Shown here piece after piece: positions 44,114 through 51,813 of a DNA stretch of 64,000 nucleotides (position 1 is the stretch's first letter; each line of letters opens with the position of its first letter). This DNA is from Actinacidiphila rubida (lineage in GTDB: Bacteria > Actinomycetota > Actinomycetes > Streptomycetales > Streptomycetaceae), in the NCBI RefSeq assembly GCF_900110255.1, contig NZ_FODD01000006.1, positions 237,628-301,627 of the forward strand, read 5' to 3'. A model generated the notes under the pieces. It was given only the letters and a program-made list of their open reading frames with translations. It was not told where the DNA came from and searched no databases. The position numbers and the translations under genes are program-made.

Positions 44114-45675
44114 GGCCGGTCCGATTCGTCGACGGTGCCGGCGTGGCCGTGGACGGGGAGGGGGAAGTCGATCGCGCCGGGGAACAGGACCGGGACGCGG
44201 ATGGTGAAGTCGACCTCGACGGTGCCGTCGGCGCGGGTGACGCTGAAGTCCCGCAGGGAGCCGGCCCAGGCGGACGGGAGGTCGGAGGTCGCCGCGGCCC
44301 TCGCGTCGTTGCCGACGGCGGCGGCGCGGGCCGCCTTGTCCGCAGCATTGCCGGCGAGCGTGAAGGTGTACCCGGCCAGGACCGCCTGCCAGACCAGGAT
44401 CAGGGTGACCAGGATGACCGGGGTCATGCCCAGCGTCTCCAGCGTGACCTGCCCGCGGTCCCCGCCGCGGCGCTGCCGGCGGCCGCGCGCGGGCAGCGCC
44501 GCGCCGGTGACCAGGCCGAGTTCGCCCGCCAGCGCCCAGATCCCGGTCCGCACGGTGGAGCGGGCGTCCAGGTCCTGCAGGCGCCCCGCGTCGATGACGG
44601 GCTGGAGTTCGCGGAACGCGGCGGGCACCACCGAGGTGGCGATGCGGGTGCCGGTGATGCGGCCGATGAGGGAGGGCTGGATCTCGCTGCCGCGGCTGTG
44701 CCGGTTGACCACGGTGGTGGTGTCCTGCGGCTTGCGGACCTGGAGGCGGTCCCACAGCCGCACCATGCGCTTGGCCGCGCGGACCGCGATGACGTCGGGG
44801 GTGGTGACGAGCACGGCCGTGTCCGCCGTCTCCACGGCGACCGCGTTGGCGCTGGTCACCTGCGTGCCGCAGTCGACGACGACGACCTCGTAGCGCTGCC
44901 GCAGCGCGGTCAGCACCAGGCGGGCGGCGCGGTCGGTGACCTCCTCGCCGCGCTCGCCGTCGGCTGGGGCGAGCAGCAGCGCGGGCCCGGACTCGTGGAC
45001 GTACATCGCGTCGTTGAGCACCCGCGAGGAGACGTCGCCGATGTCGGCGAGGTCGGCGACCGAGCGGCGGAACTGCACGTCGAGGTAGGAGGCGATGTCG
45101 CCGCCCTGCAGGTCGAGGTCGACCAGGGCGGTGGAGCGGCCCGACGCGTGGGCGGCGAGCGCCAGGTGGACGGCGGTGACGGTGGTGCCGACGCCGCCCT
45201 TGGCCCCGGCGACCGCGACCAGGGTGCCGCCGGCGACCGCGGGCAGCGCCGGGCGGCCCGGGCTCAGGTGGCGCCGCACGCCCGTCGCCCACGTCGCGGC
45301 GTCCTCCACGCGGGCGCCCAGCTCGTCGTAGGAGAGGGGCAGTCCGATGACGCCGCGCGCGCCGGAGTTCATCGCGGAGGAGAGCAGGGCGGGGCCCGCG
45401 TCGGCGGTCATCAGCACGACGCCGGTCGCGGGGAAGCGCAGCGCGATGTCCCGGACGAGTTCCAGGGCCGGCATCGGGCCGATCACGTCGTGGACGACGA
45501 CGACTTCGGGCAGGTCCTCCGGGCCGGCCTCGGCGGCCCGGGCGAGCGCGTCGAGCAGCGCGGTGGAGTCGGCGAGCGGGGTCGCGGGCTCGGCGCCGGG
45601 CAGCTGCCCGAGCAGTCCGGTCAGGGCGCGGGCGGCGTCCGGGTCGCCGGTCGCGGCCAGGATGCGGACGGTCAC
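44110..45675 (-). CDS. CpaE/TadZ-type ATPase fused to a TadE-like domain
   Basis: The gene encodes 521 residues in one frame. Residues 1-130 form a receiver-like domain (VRILAATGDPDAARALTGLL). Residues 150-395 form a MinD-like ATPase (deviant Walker A AGAKGGVGTT at 157-166, then LVDLDLQGGD and VVVVDCGTQV). From residue 408, after a basic linker GRRQRRGGDR, the sequence becomes a TadE pseudopilin: GQVTLETLGMTPVILVTLIL, one helix and an exported tail. CpaE/TadZ places the pilus machine at a pole; TadE is a separate protein in most systems. No start codon lies between the parts before the helix, so the fusion looks real. Overlaps of 4 nt occur at both ends. Confidence 0.85.
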   Translation of the reverse strand: MTVRILAATGDPDAARALTGLLGQLPGAEPATPLADSTALLDALARAAEAGPEDLPEVVVVHDVIGPMPALELVRDIALRFPATGVVLMTADAGPALLSSAMNSGARGVIGLPLSYDELGARVEDAATWATGVRRHLSPGRPALPAVAGGTLVAVAGAKGGVGTTVTAVHLALAAHASGRSTALVDLDLQGGDIASYLDVQFRRSVADLADIGDVSSRVLNDAMYVHESGPALLLAPADGERGEEVTDRAARLVLTALRQRYEVVVVDCGTQVTSANAVAVETADTAVLVTTPDVIAVRAAKRMVRLWDRLQVRKPQDTTTVVNRHSRGSEIQPSLIGRITGTRIATSVVPAAFRELQPVIDAGRLQDLDARSTVRTGIWALAGELGLVTGAALPARGRRQRRGGDRGQVTLETLGMTPVILVTLILVWQAVLAGYTFTLAGNAADKAARAAAVGNDARAAATSDLPSAWAGSLRDFSVTRADGTVEVDFTIRVPVLFPGAIDFPLPVHGHAGTVDESDRP

Positions 45676-46388
45676 CGCGTCACCCCCGAGTCGCCGGCCA
45701 GGGTGTAGCTGCGGGCGCTCGACGGGGGCGCGGAGGTGTCGCCGGGCGCGACCAGGGCGAGCCGTACGTGCCGGGCGAACGACTCGGCGTAGGCGACGCG
45801 CTGGGCGTCCTCCGCGCCGAGCGCGAAGGTGATGGGGACGCCCTGGTCGGACAGCCGCTGCGTGGCGTCGGTCTTGTCGAACGCCTTGATCTCGCCGACG
45901 TCGATGACCTGGGCGCCGGCCACGATGATCTTCGAGACGTCGGGGTCGGTGTCCTTGCGCCCGGCGAAGGTGGCGAAGATGTTGACCCGCGCGCCGGGGG
46001 TGATCTTCCCGGCCACGCCGGTCTCGGCGTCGATCATGATGGCGATCTCCATCTGCCCCGGCTGGAGTTCGGGCCGGGAGGCCACCATGTCGGACTGCAG
46101 CAGCGAGCCCTTGGTCAGCGGTATGGCGGCGATCTTGCCCTGGAAATCGCCGGGGTTGCGTATCGCGGAGCCGGGCAGCCAGCGCTTGGGCATGGTGACC
46201 CGGTGCACCTGCGAGGAGGTGAGCGGGGTGTACGCCGGGACGTCCTTGGTGAGTTCGTACGCGGTGACCTTCTGGCCCACCTGCGACCGCGCGTCGCCGA
46301 CGACGGCGACGACCCCGGCGAGGGCGGCGCCGGCACACAGCACGGAGACCACCAGGAGGACGACGCCTCGGCGCTGACGTGAGTTCAT
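45672..46388 (-). CDS. CpaB/RcpC-type SAF-domain protein
   Basis: This 238-residue protein has an N-terminal membrane anchor (RRGVVLLVVSVLCAGAALAG) and an SAF domain (KVTAYELTKDVPAYTPLTSS), then the RcpC/CpaB region (GQMEIAIMIDAETGVAGKIT, PGARVNIFATFAGR). In Gram-negative Tad systems CpaB lies in the periplasm near the secretin. In actinobacteria it sits outside the membrane, with a role in assembly not worked out. ATG 46388 begins 12 nt after the upstream stop, and its own stop overlaps the fusion gene (GTGA). Confidence 0.88.
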   Translation of the reverse strand: MNSRQRRGVVLLVVSVLCAGAALAGVVAVVGDARSQVGQKVTAYELTKDVPAYTPLTSSQVHRVTMPKRWLPGSAIRNPGDFQGKIAAIPLTKGSLLQSDMVASRPELQPGQMEIAIMIDAETGVAGKITPGARVNIFATFAGRKDTDPDVSKIIVAGAQVIDVGEIKAFDKTDATQRLSDQGVPITFALGAEDAQRVAYAESFARHVRLALVAPGDTSAPPSSARSYTLAGDSGVTR

Positions 46389-46400
46389 GTGCGGTCGCAC

Positions 46401-47300
46401 CTATCGCTTGTGGGGTTCGAGTTGGGGGCGGCGGGGCGGCTCCACGGCGGCGGTCCGGCCTTTCGCGGGCGCGGTCGCGGGCGCGGGCACCGCGGGCCGG
46501 GCCGGACCGGCGGCGGCCGCGTGCCGGCCCGGGGCGGAGCGCGTGCCGAGCCGGGTGTCGCAGAACAGGCACTGGTCGCCGATGACTTCGAGCCCGCACC
46601 AGGGGCAGGTGTCGCGCCGCACCGAGGTGACGAGCTGGTAGAGCATGCCGATGTCGGCGATGTAGGCGGTGAACTCGACGAGTTTGGCGGTGCCCCACCA
46701 GCGGGCGGAGTCGCCGGGCAGCGGGATCTCGCGCAGGTGCTGGGTGCGCCAGGCGGCGGCGAGCGGGCCGGTGACCCAGCCGGGGTCCACGCCCCGGCCG
46801 GCGACGGCCAGTTGCGTCTGGTAGCCGGGGCCCGGCGGCACGGATCCCGGGTCGGCCGTGGCGAGGTAGGGCTCGGGATGGGCGAGGACCGCGAAGTGCC
46901 TGCCGGGCACGAGGGACCTGACGTGGTCGCCGACACCGACGGGCACGCGGTCGAGCTTGGCGACGGAGCCGAGCAGCGCCCCGGCGTGCAGGTAGTGGGT
47001 CAGCAGGCGGGCGGCGCCGGCCAGCACGCCGGGCCCGAGGTCGGTGCCGGACAGCTGGCGCAGCTGCTCGCCGAGCAGGGTGCGGGCCAGCGGCGGCAGG
47101 GCCAGCGGCACGATGGCGATCCGGTCGGCCTCCAGCGCGGATCGGACGGTGTGCAGCCGGCGGCGGGCCGGGTCGGCGGGTTCCGCGGGCGCGAGCGCGA
47201 CGATGTGGCCGTGCGTGTCCAGCGCGGCGGACGTGCGCACCACCTGTTCCTCCAGCGGCAGCGCGAGGTCGTCCGCGGTGGCGATGATGACGCTCGGCAT
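46401..47300 (-). CDS. Hypothetical protein with C-terminal zinc ribbon, first tad operon gene
   Basis: This 299-residue soluble protein has N-terminal MPSVIIATADDLALPLEEQV, a mixed alpha/beta middle and a zinc ribbon C-P-W-C...C-L-F-C (about 226-243), followed by a basic, Ala/Pro-rich tail ending PHKR. I do not recognise a family. As first gene of the operon, 12 nt before cpaB, it may be a regulator or an assembly factor. ATG 47300 has GGGGAGG 6 nt upstream. The operon promoter should be within 47301-47440. Confidence 0.75.
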   Translation of the reverse strand: MPSVIIATADDLALPLEEQVVRTSAALDTHGHIVALAPAEPADPARRRLHTVRSALEADRIAIVPLALPPLARTLLGEQLRQLSGTDLGPGVLAGAARLLTHYLHAGALLGSVAKLDRVPVGVGDHVRSLVPGRHFAVLAHPEPYLATADPGSVPPGPGYQTQLAVAGRGVDPGWVTGPLAAAWRTQHLREIPLPGDSARWWGTAKLVEFTAYIADIGMLYQLVTSVRRDTCPWCGLEVIGDQCLFCDTRLGTRSAPGRHAAAAGPARPAVPAPATAPAKGRTAAVEPPRRPQLEPHKR

Positions 47301-47436
47301 TGCGAACCTCCCCGTCTGCGCCCGGCGAACGCACTCCACCTGGTCATACGCGGTCGTCAGCTTATCGATGAGTAGCGGTTCGGGTGCGGAAAGTGTCGGA
47401 TCGGAATCGGTGAACGACAGGTGGCCGCAGGAGGTC

Positions 47437-47463
47437 TTGACAACCTCATTGGTCTGGACCAGC
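47437..47463 (+). promoter_or_regulatory. DasR-like (dre) operator overlapping a -35 region before chitinase
   Basis: ATTGGTCTGGACCAGC (47448-47463) matches 13 of 16 positions of the DasR response element ACTGGTCTAGACCAGT. TTGACA (47437-47442) just before it could be a -35 box, so DasR binding would block transcription. DasR is released by N-acetylglucosamine-derived phosphosugars and is known to control chitinase genes in Streptomyces. Confidence 0.75.
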
Positions 47464-47554
47464 TTTCTCCCTTGACGCGTCGTTGACGTGCTCACGCTCC
47501 CCCCAGCACCCGCACTCCCACCACCCCCCAACTCCTTGCCCCCAGGAGGCAGTC

Positions 47555-49087
47555 GTGGAACGTGCATCGCACGCGAATCACACGAGTCACGTCCGGCGGA
47601 GATCGACGGTCCTGCAGCGCGCCCTCGCGGGACTGAGCGCCGCCGCCGTCATCGGCACCGGCATCGCCCTGGTCAACTCCGGCGAGGCCGGGGCCGCGAC
47701 GACCAACCTGGTCGCCAACTCCGGTTTCGAGAGCGGCCTGTCCGGCTGGAACTGCACCGCGGGCTCCGGTGCCGCGGTCAGCAGCCCGGTGCACTCCGGC
47801 AGTTCCGCGCTGAAGGCCACCCCGTCCAGCAGCGACGACGCGCAGTGCAGCCAGACAATCAGCGTCCAGCCCAACTCGCAGTACACCCTGAGCGCGTACG
47901 TCCAGGGCAGCTACGTCTACCTGGGCGCCACCGGAACCGGCGGCACCGACCCGTCCACCTGGACGCCCAGCGCCACCTCCTACAGCCAGCTCAGCGTCAG
48001 CTTCACGACCGGCGCGAGCACGACCTCGGTGACGGTCTACGTGCACGGCTGGTACGCGCAGCCCGCGTACTACGCGGACGACGTGTCGCTGACCGGTCCG
48101 GGCGGCAGCGGCACCACGCCGCCCACCACTCCCCCGACCACCCCGCCGACGACGCCTCCGACCACTCCCCCGACGACTCCTCCCACCTCGCCGCCGCCCA
48201 ACACCGGCCTGCCCAAGCACGTGGTCACCGGGTACTGGCAGAACTTCAACAACGGCGCGACCGTGCAGACCATCGCGCAGGTGCAGAGCCAGTACGACAT
48301 CATCGCGGTGGCCTTCGCGGACGCCACGACGACGTCCGGCGCGGTCTCCTTCACCCTGGACCCGTCGCTGAACTACAGCGTGGCGCAGTTCAAGGCGGAC
48401 ATCGCGGCCAAGCAGGCGGCCGGCAAGAAGGTGATCATCTCCGTCGGCGGCCAGAACGGCACCATCTCGGTACGGGACTCCGCGTCGGCCACCAACTTCG
48501 CCAACAGCGTCTACTCGCTGATGCAGACCTACGGGTTCAACGGCGTGGACATCGACCTGGAGAACGGCATCGACTCCACGTACATGCCGCAGGCGCTGCG
48601 CGCGCTGAGCGCCAAGGCGGGCTCGGGGCTGATCATCACGATGGCGCCGCAGACCATCGACATGCTCTCCGCGGGCAGCGACTACCTGGCCACCGCCCTG
48701 AAGGTCAAGGACATCCTGACGATCGTCAACACGCAGTACTACAACAGCGGTTCGATGAACGGCTGTGACGGCGGCGTGTACAGCCAGGGTTCGGTGGACT
48801 TCATCACCACGCTGGCCTGCACCGCGATCCAGGCCGGCCTGTCGCCCTCGCAGGTCGGCATCGGCACCCCGGCGTCCACCAGCGCGGCGGGCTCCGGGTA
48901 CGTCAGCCCGACCGTGGTGAACAACGCGCTGGACTGCCTCGCCAAGAACACCGGCTGCGGCAGCTGGCACCCCAGCACCACCTGGCCGGGCATCGGCGGC
49001 GCGATGACCTGGTCGACCAACTGGGACGCCTCGGCCGGCAACACCTGGTCCAACGGCGTCGGCCCGCACGTCCACGCGATGTCGTGA
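47555..49087 (+). CDS. Secreted GH18 chitinase with carbohydrate-binding domain
   Basis: The 510-residue precursor has a signal peptide (ending about EAGAA), an N-terminal beta-sandwich carbohydrate-binding domain (about 45-180, NLVANSGFESGLSGW) and a PT-rich linker (TPPTTPPTTPP). A GH18 barrel follows (KHVVTGYWQNFNNG, KKVIISVGGQNGT, catalytic YGFNGVDIDLENG, ITMAPQT). The catalytic Glu is present, but the first Asp of DxxDxDxE is Asn here. It hydrolyses chitin outside the cell. GTG 47555 has AGGAGG upstream. A DasR-like site lies about 100 nt before it. Confidence 0.95.
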   Translation: MERASHANHTSHVRRRSTVLQRALAGLSAAAVIGTGIALVNSGEAGAATTNLVANSGFESGLSGWNCTAGSGAAVSSPVHSGSSALKATPSSSDDAQCSQTISVQPNSQYTLSAYVQGSYVYLGATGTGGTDPSTWTPSATSYSQLSVSFTTGASTTSVTVYVHGWYAQPAYYADDVSLTGPGGSGTTPPTTPPTTPPTTPPTTPPTTPPTSPPPNTGLPKHVVTGYWQNFNNGATVQTIAQVQSQYDIIAVAFADATTTSGAVSFTLDPSLNYSVAQFKADIAAKQAAGKKVIISVGGQNGTISVRDSASATNFANSVYSLMQTYGFNGVDIDLENGIDSTYMPQALRALSAKAGSGLIITMAPQTIDMLSAGSDYLATALKVKDILTIVNTQYYNSGSMNGCDGGVYSQGSVDFITTLACTAIQAGLSPSQVGIGTPASTSAAGSGYVSPTVVNNALDCLAKNTGCGSWHPSTTWPGIGGAMTWSTNWDASAGNTWSNGVGPHVHAMS

Positions 49088-49139
49088 CGTCCGGGACACC
49101 GCTTCACCCGATCGGCCGCTGAGCCGGTCGCGCACACGG

Positions 49140-49176
49140 CCGGGCCCGGGAGACGACGACCGTCTCCCGGGCCCGG
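49140..49176. terminator. Bidirectional hairpin between chitinase and RidA genes
   Basis: Perfect 16-bp arms (CCGGGCCCGGGAGACG and its complement) with the 5-nt loop ACGAC lie between the convergent genes. Confidence 0.85.
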
Positions 49177-49210
49177 AACCATGCCGGGGGCCGCGCGCGC
49201 CCCGCGGGCC

Positions 49211-49654
49211 TCAGCCCAGCACGGCCAGCGCGTCGATCTCCACCAGTATGCCGGCGGGCAGCCCCACGTACACCGTGGTGCGGGCGGCCGGCGCCTCCTT
49301 CAGACCCTCGAAGAACGCGTTCCACAGCTCGTTGAACTCGGCGAAGTGCGCGGTGTCGGTGAGGTAGACGCGGATCATCAGCACGTCCTCCCAGGACGCG
49401 CCGCCGGCCTCCAGCACGGCCTGCACGTTCGCGAACGTCGTCCGCGTCTGCTCGGCCAGCGACGGGCCGGAGAGCTTGCGCTCGCCGGAACCGTCCGCGG
49501 GCAGGAAGCCGACCTGCCCGGCCACCTGCAGGATGTTGCCCTTCCGCACGCCGTGCGAGAACCTCGCCGGCGGCGCGGACGCGCCGGCCGGGGTGATCGC
49601 CGTCTTGGGCAGGTGCGGCAGCTGGGCGGGGTTGTGCTCGGGCAGCTCGCTCAT
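49211..49654 (-). CDS. RidA/YjgF family enamine deaminase
   Basis: This 147-residue RidA-fold protein has ARFSHGVRKGNILQVAGQVG, SLAEQTRTTFANVQAVLEAGG and the active-site Arg in VLMIRVYLTD. RidA removes reactive enamine/imine intermediates released by PLP-dependent deaminases. That fits the D-amino-acid deaminase encoded divergently at 51.8 kb. ATG 49654 overlaps the stop of the IclR gene (ATGA), so the two are coupled. The N-terminus is about 15 residues longer than in E. coli RidA. Confidence 0.93.
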   Translation of the reverse strand: MSELPEHNPAQLPHLPKTAITPAGASAPPARFSHGVRKGNILQVAGQVGFLPADGSGERKLSGPSLAEQTRTTFANVQAVLEAGGASWEDVLMIRVYLTDTAHFAEFNELWNAFFEGLKEAPAARTTVYVGLPAGILVEIDALAVLG

Positions 49655-50469
49655 TCGGGTGCTTCCTCGAAGGGGTCGGTGTCGGCGGGGGGTGGAACGG
49701 GGGCAAGGGGCGGAGCGGCAGGGGCGGGGACGGCGCCGGACAGCTCGGCGCTGACAGCCTCGGCGGTGCGGAGGACCAGCGGTCGCAGTTTCAGCAGGTC
49801 GCCCGCGCTGACGACGACGTTGGGGGCCGAGACGGACATCGCCGCGCACACCCGGCCGTCGGGACCGTGCAGCGGCACGCCGAGGCAGTTGATGGACTCC
49901 TCGTGGCCGCCGAGGTCGGCGGCCCAGCCCTGCTCGCGTACCCGGGCCAGCTCGGCGAGAAACGCCGCGGCGTCCGGGGTCGACCGGGCGGTGTAGCGCG
50001 GGTACTCCAGCCGCTCGGCGACGGCCCGCCGTTCGGGCTCCGGCAAGTCGGCCAGCAGCAGCTTGGCGACCGCCGCGACGGTGATCGCCACCGGGCGCCC
50101 GATGCGGGAGTACATGCGGACCGGGTAGGTGCTCTCCACCTTGTCGATGTAGACCACCTCGCCCTGCTCGTACACCGCCAGATGGACGGTGTGGCCGGTG
50201 CGCGCGTTCAGCTCGGCCAGGTGCGGGTGGGCGATCTCCCGGACGTCCAGCGCCTCCACGGCCTGCTGGGCCAGCGCGAACAGCCGCGCGCCGAGCCGGT
50301 AGCGCTGGTCCTGCTGGCGGTAGACCAGGCCGTGCGCGTGCAGGGTGCGCAGCAGCCGCAGCGCGGTGGACTTGTGCACGCCCAGGCGGCCGGCGACCTG
50401 TTCCAGGCCCGCCGGGCCCTCGGCCAGCAGCGGCAGGATGCTCAGCGCGCGGTCCACGGTCTGGCTCAC
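49651..50469 (-). CDS. IclR-family transcriptional regulator
   Basis: This 272-residue regulator has an N-terminal winged helix (TVDRALSILPLLAEGPAGLE, LGVHKSTALRLLRTLHAHGL) and a C-terminal IclR effector domain (HLAVYEQGEVVYIDKVES, MYSRIGRPVAITVAAVAKLL, NCLGVPLHGPDGRVCAAMSV). A Pro/Ala-rich tail follows. It is coupled to the kinase gene upstream (GTGA) and RidA downstream. It probably controls both this operon and the divergent D-amino-acid genes through the inverted repeat at 51698-51714; the ligand may be a D-amino acid or keto acid. Confidence 0.93.
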   Translation of the reverse strand: MSQTVDRALSILPLLAEGPAGLEQVAGRLGVHKSTALRLLRTLHAHGLVYRQQDQRYRLGARLFALAQQAVEALDVREIAHPHLAELNARTGHTVHLAVYEQGEVVYIDKVESTYPVRMYSRIGRPVAITVAAVAKLLLADLPEPERRAVAERLEYPRYTARSTPDAAAFLAELARVREQGWAADLGGHEESINCLGVPLHGPDGRVCAAMSVSAPNVVVSAGDLLKLRPLVLRTAEAVSAELSGAVPAPAAPPLAPVPPPADTDPFEEAPE

Positions 50470-51599
50470 GTGCGCACCTCCCGTTCCGGCCGGTCCGGCC
50501 GCCCGCCATGCCCGTCGTGCCCATCACGCGCGCCGTGCCCGTCGTACCCGTCGCGCCTGTCGTCCTCCAGCGGCCCGCCGTTCCCGGCGTCCGCCGCCGG
50601 GCCGGTCCAGCCGGGGCCCAGCCGCAGTCTCCCCCACGCCGCGTCGTCGAGCGCGGCAAGCGCGTCGGCGTGTGCCCGGGCCGGGGGAACGGCCAGGTCG
50701 CCCGGGACGGTCAGGGCGGCGGCGGCCAGCAGGTGGCCGTGGCGCAGCCGCCGGGCCGGCGGCAGGCCGCGCAGCGTCGCGGACAGGAATCCGGCCGCGA
50801 ACGCGTCGCCGGCTCCGACGTGGGCGACGACGTCGACCGCGGGCGCGGGCACGTGCAGCCGCCCGGTGCCGTGGTAGAGGACGGCGCCGGCCGCGCCCTG
50901 CTTGACCACCAGCAGCTCGGGCTCGGGGAGTTCGGCGCGCACCGCGTCGGCGTCCGGCAGTCCCCAGGCGGCCCGGGCCTCGTCCTCGCCGACGAACACC
51001 AGGTCGCAGCCCCGGGCCAGGTCCGTCAGCAGGCGCGGGTCCGCGTCCCGCCACAGCGCGGGCCGGTGGTTGACGTCGAAGGAGACCAGCGGGCGGCCCG
51101 GCTCGCGGTGGGTCAGCCGGCGCATCAGCGCGCGGCAGGTCGCGGACAGCGCCGCGGTGATGCCGGTCAGGTGCAGCACCCGGCCAGACCACAGCTCCTC
51201 CCGGCGCACCAGCGCGGGTGACAGCGCGGAGGCGGCGGAGCCCCTGCGGTAGTAGACGACCTCGGCGCGGCCCGCGCCGGTGGCGTCGCGGTCGCCCGCC
51301 GTGCGGAAGTAGACGCCGGTGGGCCGGTGCGGATCCCGCCGCACGGCGCTGACGTCGACGCCCGAGGCGGCGACCTCGCCCACCAGGTGGTCGCCGAAGC
51401 CGTCGCTGCCGACGCGGCTGATCCAGCGGGTGCGGTGCCCGGCGCGGGCCAGCGTGCACGCCACGTTGGACTCGGCGCCGCCGATCGCCCGGCGGAAGGC
51501 GGGCACGTCGGCGAGCGGTCCCGGCACCGACGGTACGAAGGTCACCATGGACTCGCCGAGGCAGACGACGTCGTGGACCGGGGTCTCGTTCGGCGTCAC
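50466..51599 (-). CDS. PfkB-family sugar kinase (2-keto-3-deoxygluconate kinase-like)
   Basis: This 377-residue ribokinase-fold enzyme has VVCLGESMVTFVPSVPG, AIGGAESNVACTLARAGH, SFDVNHRPALW and the catalytic DTGAGD-type motif as AHVGAGDAFAAGFL. The pattern best fits 2-keto-3-deoxygluconate kinases, but the substrate is not proven. The last 35 residues are a low-complexity tail with GYDGHGARDGHDGHGG repeats. GTG 51599 has GAGGGCGAGC upstream. It heads the minus-strand operon kinase-IclR-RidA; how a sugar kinase serves D-amino-acid use is unclear. Confidence 0.88.
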   Translation of the reverse strand: MTPNETPVHDVVCLGESMVTFVPSVPGPLADVPAFRRAIGGAESNVACTLARAGHRTRWISRVGSDGFGDHLVGEVAASGVDVSAVRRDPHRPTGVYFRTAGDRDATGAGRAEVVYYRRGSAASALSPALVRREELWSGRVLHLTGITAALSATCRALMRRLTHREPGRPLVSFDVNHRPALWRDADPRLLTDLARGCDLVFVGEDEARAAWGLPDADAVRAELPEPELLVVKQGAAGAVLYHGTGRLHVPAPAVDVVAHVGAGDAFAAGFLSATLRGLPPARRLRHGHLLAAAALTVPGDLAVPPARAHADALAALDDAAWGRLRLGPGWTGPAADAGNGGPLEDDRRDGYDGHGARDGHDGHGGRPDRPEREVRT

Positions 51600-51697
51600 G
51601 CTCGCCCTCGCTCTCCTGGTATCCCCGCGTCCCGGGCCGCCGTTGACCCGGCGCAGGCTCGGATGTTAGACAGCCGTGAACAGCATACGCAATGACC

Positions 51698-51714
51698 GTT
51701 GCACATGCTGCAAC
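51698..51714. promoter_or_regulatory. Candidate IclR operator in the divergent promoter region
   Basis: GTTGCA-N5-TGCAAC (51698-51714) is the most regular inverted repeat in the 214-bp region between the kinase operon and the D-amino-acid genes. It is placed to affect both directions. Binding by the local IclR protein is inferred. Confidence 0.55.
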
Positions 51715-51813
51715 AGATGACAGCGCAGGACGGCGCGCTGCGGCGCACGACTGCGCAGCACAGCGCGGAACACTGAGAGCGCACCGAGCTAGGCCGCACG
51801 GCCGGGAGGCACG

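Noticed and set aside
44110..44454. Separate TadE gene after the CpaE-type gene
   Set aside because: No ATG or GTG occurs in frame before the TadE helix and no stop codon separates the parts, so a single fused gene is the simpler reading.
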